The notes: generated by a model not told the origin, from the sequence alone. Counted from the first letter of the stretch, positions 1 to 8,405 are shown. The stretch is DNA of 64,000 bases from Nitrosomonas oligotropha (GCF_009833085.1 NZ_QRBZ01000002.1:117545-181544), one strand, 5' to 3'. A program made the numbers and translations.

Positions 1-1
1 C

Positions 2-787
2 CAAAGCTTTAATCCGCAGCATCTGAAAGCCTTGGGGCGGGTGCATGACGATCAAGAGGCGCATCGCGCCGTCGAAATTGCGTTGCAGAATTTTGACAAT
101 ATCAATCTCGATCTGATGTATGCGCTACCCGGGCAAACCTTGCCGGAAGCGCAAAACGATATCGAAACGGCATGCGCTGCGGGGGTCACGCATATTTCCG
201 CTTATCATCTGACGTTGGAGCCGAATACGCTGTTTCACCGCTTTCCGCCGGAACTGCCCGATGACGAACAAGCGGCAGCGATGCAGGAAATGATTGAACA
301 GGTTACGGCAAGCCAGCAGTACCGCAACTACGAAACCTCGGCGTTTGCACGCGCAGGCAAGGAGTCGCGCCATAACATGAATTACTGGCAGTTCGGCGAT
401 TATCTGGGGATTGGCGCGGGTGCGCACAGCAAAATCAGTTTCGCCGATAAGATCGTGCGCCAAATGCGTTACAAGCAGCCGAAAGAATATCTGGCCAAAG
501 CACAATCCGGTGAATCGTTGATTCACACACACCAGGAAGTGACTGCGGAAGACCGTGGCTTTGAATTCATGATGAACGCGCTGCGGCTTACCGGCGGGTT
601 TGATACGGCATTATTCCAGGAGCGTACCGGCTTGCCGCTCAGCGCCGTGCGGCAACAGCTGGATGAAGCCGAACAGCGCGGTTTGCTGGTGTACGATCAT
701 CTGCGCATCAAGCCGACCATTCTGGGCAGACGATTCCTCAACGATCTGCTGCAAATCTTTCTGCCGGGAAAAAATTCCGCCGGATAA
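2..787 (+). CDS. hemW: HemW-type radical SAM protein, 3' part
   Basis: The C-terminal part of a HemW (formerly HemN-like) radical SAM protein, a putative heme chaperone. The frame is open from base 2 and the start and CxxxCxxC cluster lie outside the window. Visible family features are QSFNPQHLKALGRVHD at the very edge, the NFDNINLDLMYALPGQT stretch of the radical SAM barrel, the NYWQFGDYLGIGAGAHSK segment, and the C-terminal winged-helix-like domain ending LGRRFLNDLLQIFL. The first internal Met (base 32) is not a start, because the homology begins upstream. The formate/nitrite channel gene follows after 44 bp with its own strong ribosome binding site. Identity is secure from family motifs; function in this organism is inferred. 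Confidence 0.93.
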   Translation, partial: QSFNPQHLKALGRVHDDQEAHRAVEIALQNFDNINLDLMYALPGQTLPEAQNDIETACAAGVTHISAYHLTLEPNTLFHRFPPELPDDEQAAAMQEMIEQVTASQQYRNYETSAFARAGKESRHNMNYWQFGDYLGIGAGAHSKISFADKIVRQMRYKQPKEYLAKAQSGESLIHTHQEVTAEDRGFEFMMNALRLTGGFDTALFQERTGLPLSAVRQQLDEAEQRGLLVYDHLRIKPTILGRRFLNDLLQIFLPGKNSAG

Positions 788-831
788 TACGCTAAAATCG
801 CAACCTCGAATTTGTCATTGGAGGAGGCGTC

Positions 832-1635
832 ATGGCGTATGTAAAACCGGAAGAAATCGTCGAAAACATGCTGCAAGCGGGGGCGAAAAAAGCCAACCTG
901 CCGGTCAGCCAGCTGTTGTTGCGTGGTTTTTTGTCCGGTGCTTTCCTGGGTTATGCCACCACGCTGGCGATTCTGGCGGCGACGCAAACCGGTTGGGGCA
1001 TCGCTGGTGCTCTGGTGTTCCCGATGGGTTTTGTCATGATCGTGCTGCTCGGTCTGGAACTCGCCACCGGTAATTTCGCGCTGATCCCGATTGCCGTTAA
1101 AGACAACAGAGCGCCGTTCAACCGCCTGCTCGTCAACTGGACTTGGGTGCTGACCGGCAATCTGATCGGCAGCGTCACCTACGCGTATTTATACTGCATT
1201 GTAGCGACCAAAATGGGTTCTATCGATCCGGCCACCATCCCGGCATTGCACCGTACCATCACCATCGCCGAGACCAAGACGCTCGAATACGCCAAACTGG
1301 GCTTCGACGGCACGATCGCTGCGTTTACCAGCGCAATGCTCTGCAACTGGATGGTGACGTTGGGCGCTGTCATGGCCTTCACCTCGACCAACACCATCGG
1401 CAAAATCGCCGCGATGTGGCTGCCGATCATGACGTTCTTCGGTTTGGGTTACGAACACGCCATCGTCAATATGTTCGTGATCCCCGCCGGTATGTGGCTG
1501 GGTGCGGATATCACCATCGCGGATTGGTGGCTGTGGAACGGATTGCCGGTGATTGCGGGAAATTTGTTTGGCGGGATGCTATTTACCGGATTTATGTTGT
1601 ATTGGAGTTATGGCAAATCGGCTAATCAGTCTTGA
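832..1635 (+). CDS. Formate/nitrite transporter family channel (FocA/NirC)
   Basis: A 267-residue inner-membrane protein of the FocA/NirC (FNT) family, pentameric channels for formate, nitrite or related small anions. Six hydrophobic segments are visible. FNT signatures are LELATGNF (about residues 80-87), CNWMV, and GYEHAIVNMFVIPAGM with the central-pore His, followed by the GN..GG segment near the C terminus. The start is well fixed by a GGAGGAGG ribosome binding site ending a few bases before ATG 832. In an ammonia oxidiser nitrite export would be a sensible role, but substrate cannot be read from sequence. The stop overlaps a possible upstream start of the next gene, so the two may be co-transcribed. 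Confidence 0.93.
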   Translation: MAYVKPEEIVENMLQAGAKKANLPVSQLLLRGFLSGAFLGYATTLAILAATQTGWGIAGALVFPMGFVMIVLLGLELATGNFALIPIAVKDNRAPFNRLLVNWTWVLTGNLIGSVTYAYLYCIVATKMGSIDPATIPALHRTITIAETKTLEYAKLGFDGTIAAFTSAMLCNWMVTLGAVMAFTSTNTIGKIAAMWLPIMTFFGLGYEHAIVNMFVIPAGMWLGADITIADWWLWNGLPVIAGNLFGGMLFTGFMLYWSYGKSANQS

Positions 1636-1652
1636 TTATTTGGATTTTTACT

Positions 1653-2063
1653 ATGCCCCGAACCGGCGCTTTACTTTCATTATCCCGTGAACATCATTCG
1701 TCGCTGGTGTTGGCGCGCGCTATCCGTCAAGCAGCGGGGAGCGGCGATAGTGCCGCTTTCCCGGCGATGATGAAACGCATCGAAGCACATTGGCGAACCG
1801 TATTGTGTGAACATTTTGCGCGAGAAGAACAATTGTTGCGTTTGGCGGCGGATGCAGTGGATGCTGCATCCGCCGATCGAATCCTGGCCGAGCATGCGGA
1901 ATTGCGCAGTCTGGCTTGCGGGCCTTGTGCACTGGATTTGCCTGCGCGGGTGCAGCGGTTCGGTGAATTATTGGCTGTGCATGTGCGCTATGAGGAGCGT
2001 GTGCTTTTTCCGCAATTGCAATCGCACCCGAGCATCGATTCCGCAGCTACGGAATCGACCTAG
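1653..2063 (+). CDS. Hemerythrin HHE-domain protein
   Basis: A small (136 aa) predicted cytoplasmic four-helix protein of the hemerythrin/HHE family, which binds a di-iron centre and handles O2, NO or iron. The His/Glu ligand pattern is visible: REHHSS near the N terminus, HWRTVLCEHFAREEQ around residues 48-62, ILAEHAELR, and HVRYEERVLFPQL near the C terminus. The reading frame extends to a TTG at 1632 overlapping the channel gene stop, but the homology starts at MPRTGALLSL, so ATG 1653 is preferred. No clear ribosome binding site precedes it, which suggests translational coupling to the channel gene. Nothing else suggests its ligand. Confidence 0.85.
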   Translation: MPRTGALLSLSREHHSSLVLARAIRQAAGSGDSAAFPAMMKRIEAHWRTVLCEHFAREEQLLRLAADAVDAASADRILAEHAELRSLACGPCALDLPARVQRFGELLAVHVRYEERVLFPQLQSHPSIDSAATEST

Positions 2064-2115
2064 CGCATATCAAGTCAAGCGGAGACAAGCGCGAATTTTC
2101 CGGAATTTCATCCGG

Positions 2116-2151
2116 CTAGAAAAACAAATCCCGCTACGCGAGCGGGATTTG
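2116..2151 (-). terminator. Rho-independent terminator of the PEP-CTERM gene
   Basis: A perfect 11-bp inverted repeat (2125-2135 and 2141-2151, CAAATCCCGCT with AGCGGGATTTG) around a 5-nt loop, followed on the minus strand by a T run (complement of 2120-2124). It sits 22 bp past the stop of the minus-strand PEP-CTERM gene. It may also stop transcripts from the convergent hemerythrin gene. Confidence 0.85.
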
Positions 2152-2173
2152 TTAGCAATGCAGTGAAATGCGA

Positions 2174-2851
2174 TTATGCGTTTGCTTTTTTGCGGCGTGC
2201 TGCGAAACCCAACAATCCGAGACCGGCTAACAGCATGGCATAAGTTTCGGGTTCGGGAACCGGTGCAATACCGGCGACACCAACTGTAAATCCATGCCAG
2301 CCTTCGGAAACATGGGTAAACGTGATGGAATCAAAAGAACCTGGCAATCTGATCACGCCGTGAACTTCACCGGAACCGAAGAATCCTGTGCTTGTTCCGT
2401 TCAGAATGGGTGTGCCGGAACCCCAGTATCCAGGACCGAAGCTGTCGATTACGATAGGCACGCCAAAATCCACGGTGTTGCCATTCCAGCTGACCAATCC
2501 GATGTATGGATCCACGACGGTTTGTGAAAATTTGATCGTGACGGTACCGCCTGTGCTAAGTGCAACGATGTCGGAAGCGGGCGGCGCGTTATCGACGGTG
2601 CCGTTGGTATACGCTGTTCCTGTCCAAAAATTCGTTCCTGCGCCGGTTGTTACGAAAGAATGCGCACCGGTAGCGGAGTAACCGACACCGACCGTGGTTG
2701 ATCCAACCAACAGATCGCCGGATGCCGAAAACGAATCGGTTGAGGTGGTCCAATCCGTCCAGGATACGGTTACCGCAAATGCGGATGCAGAGAACAAAGT
2801 TGTAATGAGAGATCCGGCTGCGAGTTGTATGATGCGTTTCATGATGTTCAC
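2174..2851 (-). CDS. PEP-CTERM sorting domain protein
   Basis: A 225-residue exported protein. It has a classic signal peptide (KR, hydrophobic core, cut near ASAFA at about residue 26) and a C-terminal PEP-CTERM sorting signal: VPEPETYAMLLAGLGLLGF, then an RRKK cluster. Such proteins are processed by exosortase and exported or attached at the surface, often with exopolysaccharide. The body is rich in Thr, Gly and Ser with no catalytic motif I recognise. Exosortase and polysaccharide genes are not in this window. The C-terminal signal is nearly the same as that of the PEP-CTERM protein at 47051-48481, suggesting that one exosortase serves both. It ends at a strong terminator. Confidence 0.9.
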   Translation of the reverse strand: MNIMKRIIQLAAGSLITTLFSASAFAVTVSWTDWTTSTDSFSASGDLLVGSTTVGVGYSATGAHSFVTTGAGTNFWTGTAYTNGTVDNAPPASDIVALSTGGTVTIKFSQTVVDPYIGLVSWNGNTVDFGVPIVIDSFGPGYWGSGTPILNGTSTGFFGSGEVHGVIRLPGSFDSITFTHVSEGWHGFTVGVAGIAPVPEPETYAMLLAGLGLLGFAARRKKANA

Positions 2852-3148
2852 CTTATGCCTGAGTAAGTAAAAATAAATCCAATCGTTACCAACGATATAT
2901 TCAACACTAAGGCGATATGCTAACCGGTAAGGCGGTTTAATGCTGTAGTCAGATGTTCCTTAATTTTTTAGGACGATTGCCCTGGTTACGGGGTACACGA
3001 TGCGTGTAATTTGGCAAATTGGTTGTTGGAATAGGTATTCGCGGTCACCGGAAATTGTGTGGTACGCAAGGTTGATTGGGTTGACGAGAGGATTTCCCGC
3101 CGGGATGAAAGTTTACTTTACAGCGATGAATTAGCGGTTTGGTCCGGG

Positions 3149-3610
3149 TTAAGCAATTTTCTCCAGATCGCTGCCGGTTTTTTCAGCCGCGTATAAATGC
3201 ACGTGCAACAGATCGTATATGCGCTCCCCGCTGAGTTGCTTCACATCGAATCCCGTCGCCAGCTGGATTTGCGTGAATTCCTTGCTGGCCAGGGTATCGT
3301 AGCCGATGTAGCCCATCGACCAGCGTGAGAAGCGGCGCGTGTCTACCGGCTCGAAATCAAGAACTACCACGTCGCCATGGCGCGGATCGCACTGAATGCG
3401 CTCAAAAGTTTCCTGAATCTGATCGTGCACGCCTTCGAGCACCTGAGCAAAGCATTCGCGGTTGAACATGAGCGCGCCGGTAATGCCGGATGCCGCATTC
3501 CGTTGCCGGGAAATGGCCAGTATCTGCTCGATTTCCTGATGAACATTTTCGTTGCTGCCAAGAATCGTATTGCGGCTTAAATAAATGAGCCGGTATAAAT
3601 TTTGCGTCAT
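3149..3610 (-). CDS. BLUF-domain blue-light sensor
   Basis: A short (153 aa) stand-alone BLUF (blue light using FAD) photoreceptor. The flavin-site residues are all visible: Tyr10 (LYRLIYLSRN), Asn38 (RQRNAASGITGAL), Gln56 (CFAQVLEG) and Trp97 (FSRWSMGY). The Asn-Gln and Gln-Trp spacings match AppA-type BLUF domains. A C-terminal tail of about 40 residues follows, with no output domain. The gene starts 32 bp after the stop of the PAS/GGDEF/EAL gene on the same strand, so the two probably form an operon in which BLUF controls the phosphodiesterase in trans. In Rhodopseudomonas palustris the PapB (BLUF)/PapA (EAL) pair works this way. Family is certain; partnership is inference. Confidence 0.93.
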   Translation of the reverse strand: MTQNLYRLIYLSRNTILGSNENVHQEIEQILAISRQRNAASGITGALMFNRECFAQVLEGVHDQIQETFERIQCDPRHGDVVVLDFEPVDTRRFSRWSMGYIGYDTLASKEFTQIQLATGFDVKQLSGERIYDLLHVHLYAAEKTGSDLEKIA

Positions 3611-3642
3611 GGTTGCTTCCTCACTGCGATGGTCATCGTAAA

Positions 3643-5313
3643 CTATGATATGAGCGCTTGAATTTGTTCAGCCGGGACCGGTTTGCTGATTAAATAGCCT
3701 TGAATTTCCATGCAACCATTACGTGCCAGATAATCGAACTGCTCTTCTGTTTCAACGCCTTCGGCCAGGGTTTTTATCCCCAGCGCGTTACCGAGCGTGA
3801 TTACCGCTTTAATCAGGGTGCGTGACTTGTCAATTTGCATACGGTGAACAAACGATTGATCGATTTTGATTTTTGAAAACGGAAAACTGCTCAAATAATT
3901 GAGAGAAGAATATCCTGTGCCAAAATCATCCATCGCGACGGATACGCCCAACGCCTGTATTTCCCTGAGTTGTTCCAATGCGTTGGTTACATTTTTGATC
4001 AGCAAGCCCTCGGTGATTTCCAGTTCCAGGCGCTGCGGCGTGAGGCCGCTGGCTGAAAGCGCCGCTTGAACGATTTGCTTCAGGTTGCCGCTTTCAAACT
4101 GCACGGGAGAGACATTGACGGCGATCTTGATGTCTTCCGGCCAGGCCGTTGCTTCCCGGCAAGCCGTTTGCAGCACCCACTTGCCGATTTCGTGAATTTC
4201 CCCGGTTTCCTCCGCCAGTGGAATAAAACGGACCGGCGATATGATTCCGGCACCCGGTTTTTCCCAACGGATCAGTGCTTCAAAGCCCACTATTTTTCTA
4301 TCCTGCATGCGGACTTGCGCTTGATAAAATAACGTAAATTCCTGCAAAAAAAGCGCGCGCCGCAAGCCAACCTCAAGATCATACTGTTCACCCGCATTCT
4401 TTTGCAGCGATTGCTCATACAAGCGGTAGCTCCCGCGCGCGTTGTGCTTGGCATCATGCAGCGCCAATTCGGCATGCTTGATCAGATCGTCGCTTGATTC
4501 GGTATCTTGATGCAAAATCGCCAGTCCGATGCTGGCGCTGATATTGGCTTGTTGACCATTGATCAAAAAAGGGCGCTTGAGCAGCTCGATGATGCGTTCC
4601 GCCATTGCGATAGCAGCGACGGGTTGATTTTGATTGATTTGCAGCACGACGAATTGATCGCCTGCAAAATGCGCCACGAGATCATCCGAGCGAACGATGC
4701 GTAACAACCGCTGCGCGGCAAATTTCAATAATTGATCACCGGCATCGTGCCCCAGCGTTTCATTGATCCGCTTGAAGCGATCCAGGCCGATCATGATCAT
4801 GGCCAGCGAAGCAGCGCCGGATTCATCCGGCTTCCAATGTGCGATGCATTCATTGAGCATGCCGCGACTGGCCAATGGCACAGCGCTATGATTCTGTGCC
4901 TGATGGTTGATTCCGGATTGAGAAAAATTGCCGGAAGACAGATTCTCAACCATGATCAACCGCTGTTCCTGATTGCACGCGATGACATGCACATGAAGCG
5001 TTTTGTTATCGACGGCGGAAACCAGTTTGATCGTTTCCGTATGCTGCCCGGCAACGGCTTGCCGGAGTAAACCGGCTGCCGATGCATTGAGCGGTGCGAT
5101 CAAATCAAACAATGTTTTATTCGCAACATCCGCTGGCAGGGCAAGTAGATTCAGAAAAGCCGGATTGGCGGAAATGATTTTTCCTGCCGTATCCACCCAA
5201 GCGAATCCGCAAGGCGAATCGATAGCCGTAAAATCCATTGCACTATGCTGTGATTGACGATTGTTAATCTTGAGCTCCCCAATGGCTGAATGATTCAGGG
5301 AATTATAAATCAT
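3643..5313 (-). CDS. PAS-GGDEF-EAL c-di-GMP phosphodiesterase
   Basis: A 556-residue cytoplasmic c-di-GMP signalling protein. It has an N-terminal PAS-like sensor (about residues 25-125), a GGDEF domain (about 155-310) and an EAL domain (about 320-555). The GGDEF signature is degenerate (AGDQF), so cyclase activity is unlikely, but an RxxD-like inhibitory site (RSDD) stands five residues before it. The EAL catalytic set is complete: FEALIRW, NVSPVQF, LEITEG, DDFGTGYSSL, KIDQSFV, AEGVETEEQ and QGYLISKP. It is therefore most likely a phosphodiesterase with GGDEF kept as a regulatory module. The BLUF gene follows at once on the same strand, which makes light-controlled c-di-GMP breakdown the likely role. 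Confidence 0.93.
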   Translation of the reverse strand: MIYNSLNHSAIGELKINNRQSQHSAMDFTAIDSPCGFAWVDTAGKIISANPAFLNLLALPADVANKTLFDLIAPLNASAAGLLRQAVAGQHTETIKLVSAVDNKTLHVHVIACNQEQRLIMVENLSSGNFSQSGINHQAQNHSAVPLASRGMLNECIAHWKPDESGAASLAMIMIGLDRFKRINETLGHDAGDQLLKFAAQRLLRIVRSDDLVAHFAGDQFVVLQINQNQPVAAIAMAERIIELLKRPFLINGQQANISASIGLAILHQDTESSDDLIKHAELALHDAKHNARGSYRLYEQSLQKNAGEQYDLEVGLRRALFLQEFTLFYQAQVRMQDRKIVGFEALIRWEKPGAGIISPVRFIPLAEETGEIHEIGKWVLQTACREATAWPEDIKIAVNVSPVQFESGNLKQIVQAALSASGLTPQRLELEITEGLLIKNVTNALEQLREIQALGVSVAMDDFGTGYSSLNYLSSFPFSKIKIDQSFVHRMQIDKSRTLIKAVITLGNALGIKTLAEGVETEEQFDYLARNGCMEIQGYLISKPVPAEQIQALIS

Positions 5314-5483
5314 TCCAATTCCAAACCGGGATGGCGAATGATGATGTGATTTACATGAAGAATCTCTGCTGCACTATGTGCTTGTGCTTATTGAATTGAC
5401 CCTGAAAGGCGAAAAGGGGTAGGTCTAGAATCAAGAATGTACTGAACACTATTATTGATGAGTGACCTGAACCTGGCGCGAAT

Positions 5484-5738
5484 TTACCGGTAAACTTCGC
5501 GGCGATGGCCGATGCGAATAACTAACACCGTCAATTGTGCATCATGCACTTCGTATACAACGCGATACGAACCGATGCGAATGCGGCGCAGTCCTGAATA
5601 TTCTCCTTTGAGCACGCCACCAGCAGCCGGGTTTATTTTAAGTTGATCAATCGCTTCGATAATGCGGAGCCGATCTTCATAGGCTATGTTTCTTAATGAC
5701 TTCAGCGCGCTTTGCTTAATGCTGACGGAGTAACTCAT
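5484..5738 (-). CDS. RelE/ParE-family toxin
   Basis: An 84-residue protein of the RelE/ParE toxin fold. It opens with a short strand and helix (KQSALKSLRNIAYEDRLRIIEAIDQL), then the conserved core LRRIRIGSYRVVYEV and the C-terminal basic end VIRIGHRREVYR, where RelE-type mRNA endonucleases carry catalytic basic residues. Its start overlaps the 3' end of the upstream RHH antitoxin gene by 23 bp, the usual antitoxin-first layout of type II pairs. The frame is intact, so the module may still be functional. RelE (ribosome-dependent mRNA cleavage) and ParE (gyrase) activities cannot be told apart from sequence alone, though the Arg-rich end favours RelE. Confidence 0.88.
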   Translation of the reverse strand: MSYSVSIKQSALKSLRNIAYEDRLRIIEAIDQLKINPAAGGVLKGEYSGLRRIRIGSYRVVYEVHDAQLTVLVIRIGHRREVYR

Positions 5739-5937
5739 GCTTTGCGGTTTCCCAATCTAATACTGGATCAGCCGGATCGCGCAAAACTTCTATGGCACGG
5801 GAAATATCTTCAAAATCGTCCAGGTAATATTCAACAGCCTGTCTGATTACATCGGCACGCGTGCGATGCAATTTTGTAGCAGCTTCATCCAGAGCAGCAA
5901 TCAATTCATCCGGTAGTCTTGCTGATATTTGGCTCAT
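5716..5937 (-). CDS. Ribbon-helix-helix antitoxin
   Basis: A 73-residue ribbon-helix-helix (CopG/MetJ-type) protein, the antitoxin of the RelE-like toxin just downstream. The N-terminal strand and two helices are visible: SQISARLPDELIAALDEAA, then TRADVIRQAVEYYL. The C-terminal part (about residues 45-73) would wrap the toxin. Its gene leads and overlaps the toxin gene, and such antitoxins normally repress their own promoter, here expected just upstream of 5937. Most of this gene and about 150 bp of its upstream DNA recur in decayed form at 9259-9525. Confidence 0.87.
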   Translation of the reverse strand: MSQISARLPDELIAALDEAATKLHRTRADVIRQAVEYYLDDFEDISRAIEVLRDPADPVLDWETAKHELLRQH

Positions 5938-6088
5938 TTCAGGGTTCCAATTTTAATTTTTAATGTCAACGAAATTCACTGAATGTCACATTAGCGTAAG
6001 CTTATACATTTTGCAAATTAAATTCGGTTAATGTGCCTTGTGGATTGCCATTGTTGATCCTGGATGACGCAAGCTTATCCAGGCTACT
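5744..6088. repeat. Imperfect direct repeat, copy 1 (antitoxin gene and upstream DNA)
   Basis: This stretch covers most of the RHH antitoxin gene and its upstream region. It recurs in the same orientation, with point changes and one internal deletion of about 80 bp, at 9259-9525. Shared landmarks are GGATCAGCCGGATCGCG, TTCAACGAAATTCA and the hairpin CCTGGAT/ATCCAGG near the end of both copies. Confidence 0.8.
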
Positions 6089-6128
6089 GGTTCATGATCA
6101 ATAAAACCGATGCGCCAAGCCAAAACCG

Positions 6129-6422
6129 TCAAACAAAAGTCGCTGACGATACTCCGAATTGCTTGCTCAATGTCCGGATCTGGCGGATGTTGAGTTCTCG
6201 CTTGCCGGATAGAATTTCCGAGACGACATCTTGGCTGTCGATTTCTGTTAAATCGTTTTGTTTAAGCCCATGCTGTTGTTGCATGAGGAATTTGAGCGTA
6301 TCGATGTCGGTTGTATCGGGTGAGCGCAAATGTAGTGTTTCATAATCTTCGATCAGATCGCCGACGATATCGGCCAAACTCATAGCCGGATGTTTGAGAG
6401 TATCTTGGATTGCACGCACCAT
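6129..6422 (-). CDS. HigA-like antitoxin remnant with transposase-derived N terminus
   Basis: A 97-residue frame whose body matches the C-terminal two thirds of HigA-type helix-turn-helix antitoxins: SLADIVGDLIEDYE, IDTLKFLMQQQHGLKQNDL, VVSEILSGKRELN and IRQIRTLSKQFGVS. About 40 residues of the usual HigA N terminus are missing. The first ten or so residues (MVRAIQDTLKH) look instead like the IS256-type transposase segment that follows an LYARGM motif, and they continue the transposase remnant encoded just upstream on the same strand. No HigB toxin gene is adjacent. The frame is open and may be translated, but is best read as a chimeric leftover of an insertion or deletion. It could still bind DNA through its intact helix-turn-helix. 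Confidence 0.6.
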   Translation of the reverse strand: MVRAIQDTLKHPAMSLADIVGDLIEDYETLHLRSPDTTDIDTLKFLMQQQHGLKQNDLTEIDSQDVVSEILSGKRELNIRQIRTLSKQFGVSSATFV

Positions 6423-6640
6423 GATGACACTGAGATGCCGCGGGAGGATCCTGACATCAAAGTCCGCCCAGCGGGTTTGATGCTTCGGAATGATTGGTGA
6501 TTCGGAGCTGCCTTCACGGTTCCGAGGGATTCCGGTGGCAATTCACCGGATTGGCCTTTCAGGGTCTTACGGCTTTCACCATCGTAACCGGGATTTGGCT
6601 TTTTTTGCAGGGCACGTTTAAATAACGCTTTGGTGAGTTG
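6390..6640 (-). mobile_element. IS256-family transposase remnant
   Basis: Reading the minus strand from about 6640 gives QLTKALFKRALQ, then SRKTLKGQSGELPPE. After a frame change near 6530 it gives PRNREGSSE, IIPKHQTRWADFDVRIL and then VRAIQDTL. In order, these match the N-terminal half of Mutator/IS256 transposases (QLTKALxERAL, SRKTLKGxxGE, PRDRxGSFEPxIIPKHQxRW, LYARGMTVRxIQ). An internal deletion has removed the GNSRNG region, and there is a frameshift. No DDE catalytic part remains. The 3' end runs in frame into the HigA-like remnant. Confidence 0.72.
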
Positions 6641-6702
6641 TATGGATTATCGGCAATTCAGGTGACATTGCTCCATAAACTCACCATCTATTGCATTGCT
6701 AT

Positions 6703-7968
6703 CTATTGTAAATTTCTCAAAATTTCTGCCCCTACATCAATATCGGTTGTTTCGCAGGTATGTGTCTGACCTACGCTCCCGATGACAGGCACCTTGATTT
6801 TGTTGCCACATTCCCGGAATGGAATGTCAATTTTGGCTGACTTCAGTTCAAGAGGAAGTTCCCCGGTTACCGCTATAAGATTCTGGGAAGTATCGGTTAC
6901 GATTCCATCTCCCTCTTTGAAATCCACTAAGCCGGTCAAGGTAGGCTGTCCCGTTCCAATGATTGAAACGTAGGATACATTCGCTGGAAGGGGATGCGTA
7001 GTCAAGTCATTCAGCACATCCAAAGCTGAACTGCTGGGCTGTAAATCTCTGATTGAAACACTGTTTGAGTCGATATGGTAAGGTAGAAGATCGCAAATGC
7101 CGACTTTATCGAAAATGTCGAAAATATCGAAGTTAACGTGACATGTCTCGGCCCAGAAACTCCCTTGATGTGGAGTTCCTATCGTAATGAGTCTCGCAAC
7201 ATCATCCCGGTACGGAATTGCCGTTGATGAATCGAACACGCGAGCCAATCCCTGCAGATATTCTCTAGCAGCAAGACCACCTGTGCTATGGCCAATCAAA
7301 AGGACTTTTGTGGCTCCGGGGTTTGCGTCTAAAACCGCTTGAATGATTACAGCTAATTCTCCTCCCTGAACATCAAGGGGTAATTCCTGATTGTCAGAGA
7401 AATTTGCTGTGTAGAAGTTACCGGCGCTTCCTGTACAGCCCATAGAATCCGCTGGGCAGCTGATAGTAACAGTTTTGGCGGCTGGGTTAAAAGCAGGGAT
7501 CCCGCCAAATGTCCAACCAGCGTTGTTGATGAGATATTCCCTATAAGTTGCCCATGTGTCCGCAGAGGAAGCGATACCATGAACAAAGATAATAGGGTAC
7601 GGCTTTTCTCCACACCCTGATTCTTTTAGTAAAAGGGATAAATCTCCCATATCCCGCGGCGTGGCATCGCTTGGTCCCTGATAGTAGACATGATTATCTG
7701 TAGAGGAAACGCCTACATACGCATTGGTGCCGGGGTAATAACGATAGATGTAGGGTGACGCGAATTGCACGCCTGATACCGGCGGCGAAAACAGGCTGGG
7801 ATAGAAAGTTTGCGCCCAGTTCATCATGCACACTATACCCGGCGGTGTTGCGGTATCCGCTTTCACTGCTGAATCATCAGCCGATGCGGTTTTGCAAAAC
7901 GTTACGAGAATTAACAATCCAAGTACGTGCACTAGCAAGGAGTTGTTTTTACGTTGTTGGTTATCCAT
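6703..7968 (-). CDS. Secreted alpha/beta-hydrolase lipase
   Basis: A 421-residue predicted exported lipase or esterase. A signal peptide (hydrophobic core about residues 11-25, cut near KTASA) is followed by a module of about 75 residues (CMMNWAQTFYPSLF, YIYRYYPGTNAYVGVSS, NHVYYQGP) that I have seen at the front of many secreted proteobacterial proteins but cannot name. The hydrolase domain has the oxyanion segment PIIFVHGIASS and the nucleophile elbow VLLIGHSTGG. A candidate acid is the Asp in the FKEGDGIVTD region, and a candidate His is in the GQTHTCE region near the C terminus. Several Cys residues fit a periplasmic or extracellular location. Substrate is unknown. It stands alone between transposon debris and a gene-poor stretch. 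Confidence 0.85.
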   Translation of the reverse strand: MDNQQRKNNSLLVHVLGLLILVTFCKTASADDSAVKADTATPPGIVCMMNWAQTFYPSLFSPPVSGVQFASPYIYRYYPGTNAYVGVSSTDNHVYYQGPSDATPRDMGDLSLLLKESGCGEKPYPIIFVHGIASSADTWATYREYLINNAGWTFGGIPAFNPAAKTVTISCPADSMGCTGSAGNFYTANFSDNQELPLDVQGGELAVIIQAVLDANPGATKVLLIGHSTGGLAAREYLQGLARVFDSSTAIPYRDDVARLITIGTPHQGSFWAETCHVNFDIFDIFDKVGICDLLPYHIDSNSVSIRDLQPSSSALDVLNDLTTHPLPANVSYVSIIGTGQPTLTGLVDFKEGDGIVTDTSQNLIAVTGELPLELKSAKIDIPFRECGNKIKVPVIGSVGQTHTCETTDIDVGAEILRNLQ

Positions 7969-8405
7969 AGTATTTTTCCAAAGTAAAGAAGCAAGGCGGC
8001 CAATGATGAGAAATTATCCATACTGAATAACCAGATCTCGAAACGAGACTGGTGCCGCATCAAAAGCTTCGAGAATACTATAATGATGAATCTAATCGCG
8101 GTCGGTACGGAAGCGCACATAAAATGCGGGGTTGTGAATAGCGGATTGTGAGAATGCCGACGGCAACGGCTCCAGCCGCCGCAATGTTTTGATACTGCAG
8201 CCGGTCAAAGAGTACCGGCACACAAACTGATCACCGCGTTTCTATCCTGCGCTGACATTCCGGGGCGGCCTGTAAGCTGAATATCACTGCTTCACCAGAT
8301 ATCGAAACATAGGGTGTGTGTGCCACCGTACAGAACCGATGATATTTCAAGGAGATAATTAATTTACTACTAACCCACTCGATTGAAGTTTAAAAGGAGA
8401 TCGCG
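7969..8405. other. Intergenic stretch without recognised genes
   Basis: About 440 bp between the lipase start and a small membrane-protein gene. I see no credible open frame, RNA gene or transposon end. The right end (8361-8405) should hold the promoter and leader of the small gene, whose ribosome binding site (AAGGAGA) ends near 8401. Confidence 0.5.

Noticed and set aside
1143..1625. Long alternative frame inside the formate/nitrite channel gene
   Set aside because: It is a shadow frame rich in Arg and His with no family match; the channel frame has clear homology.
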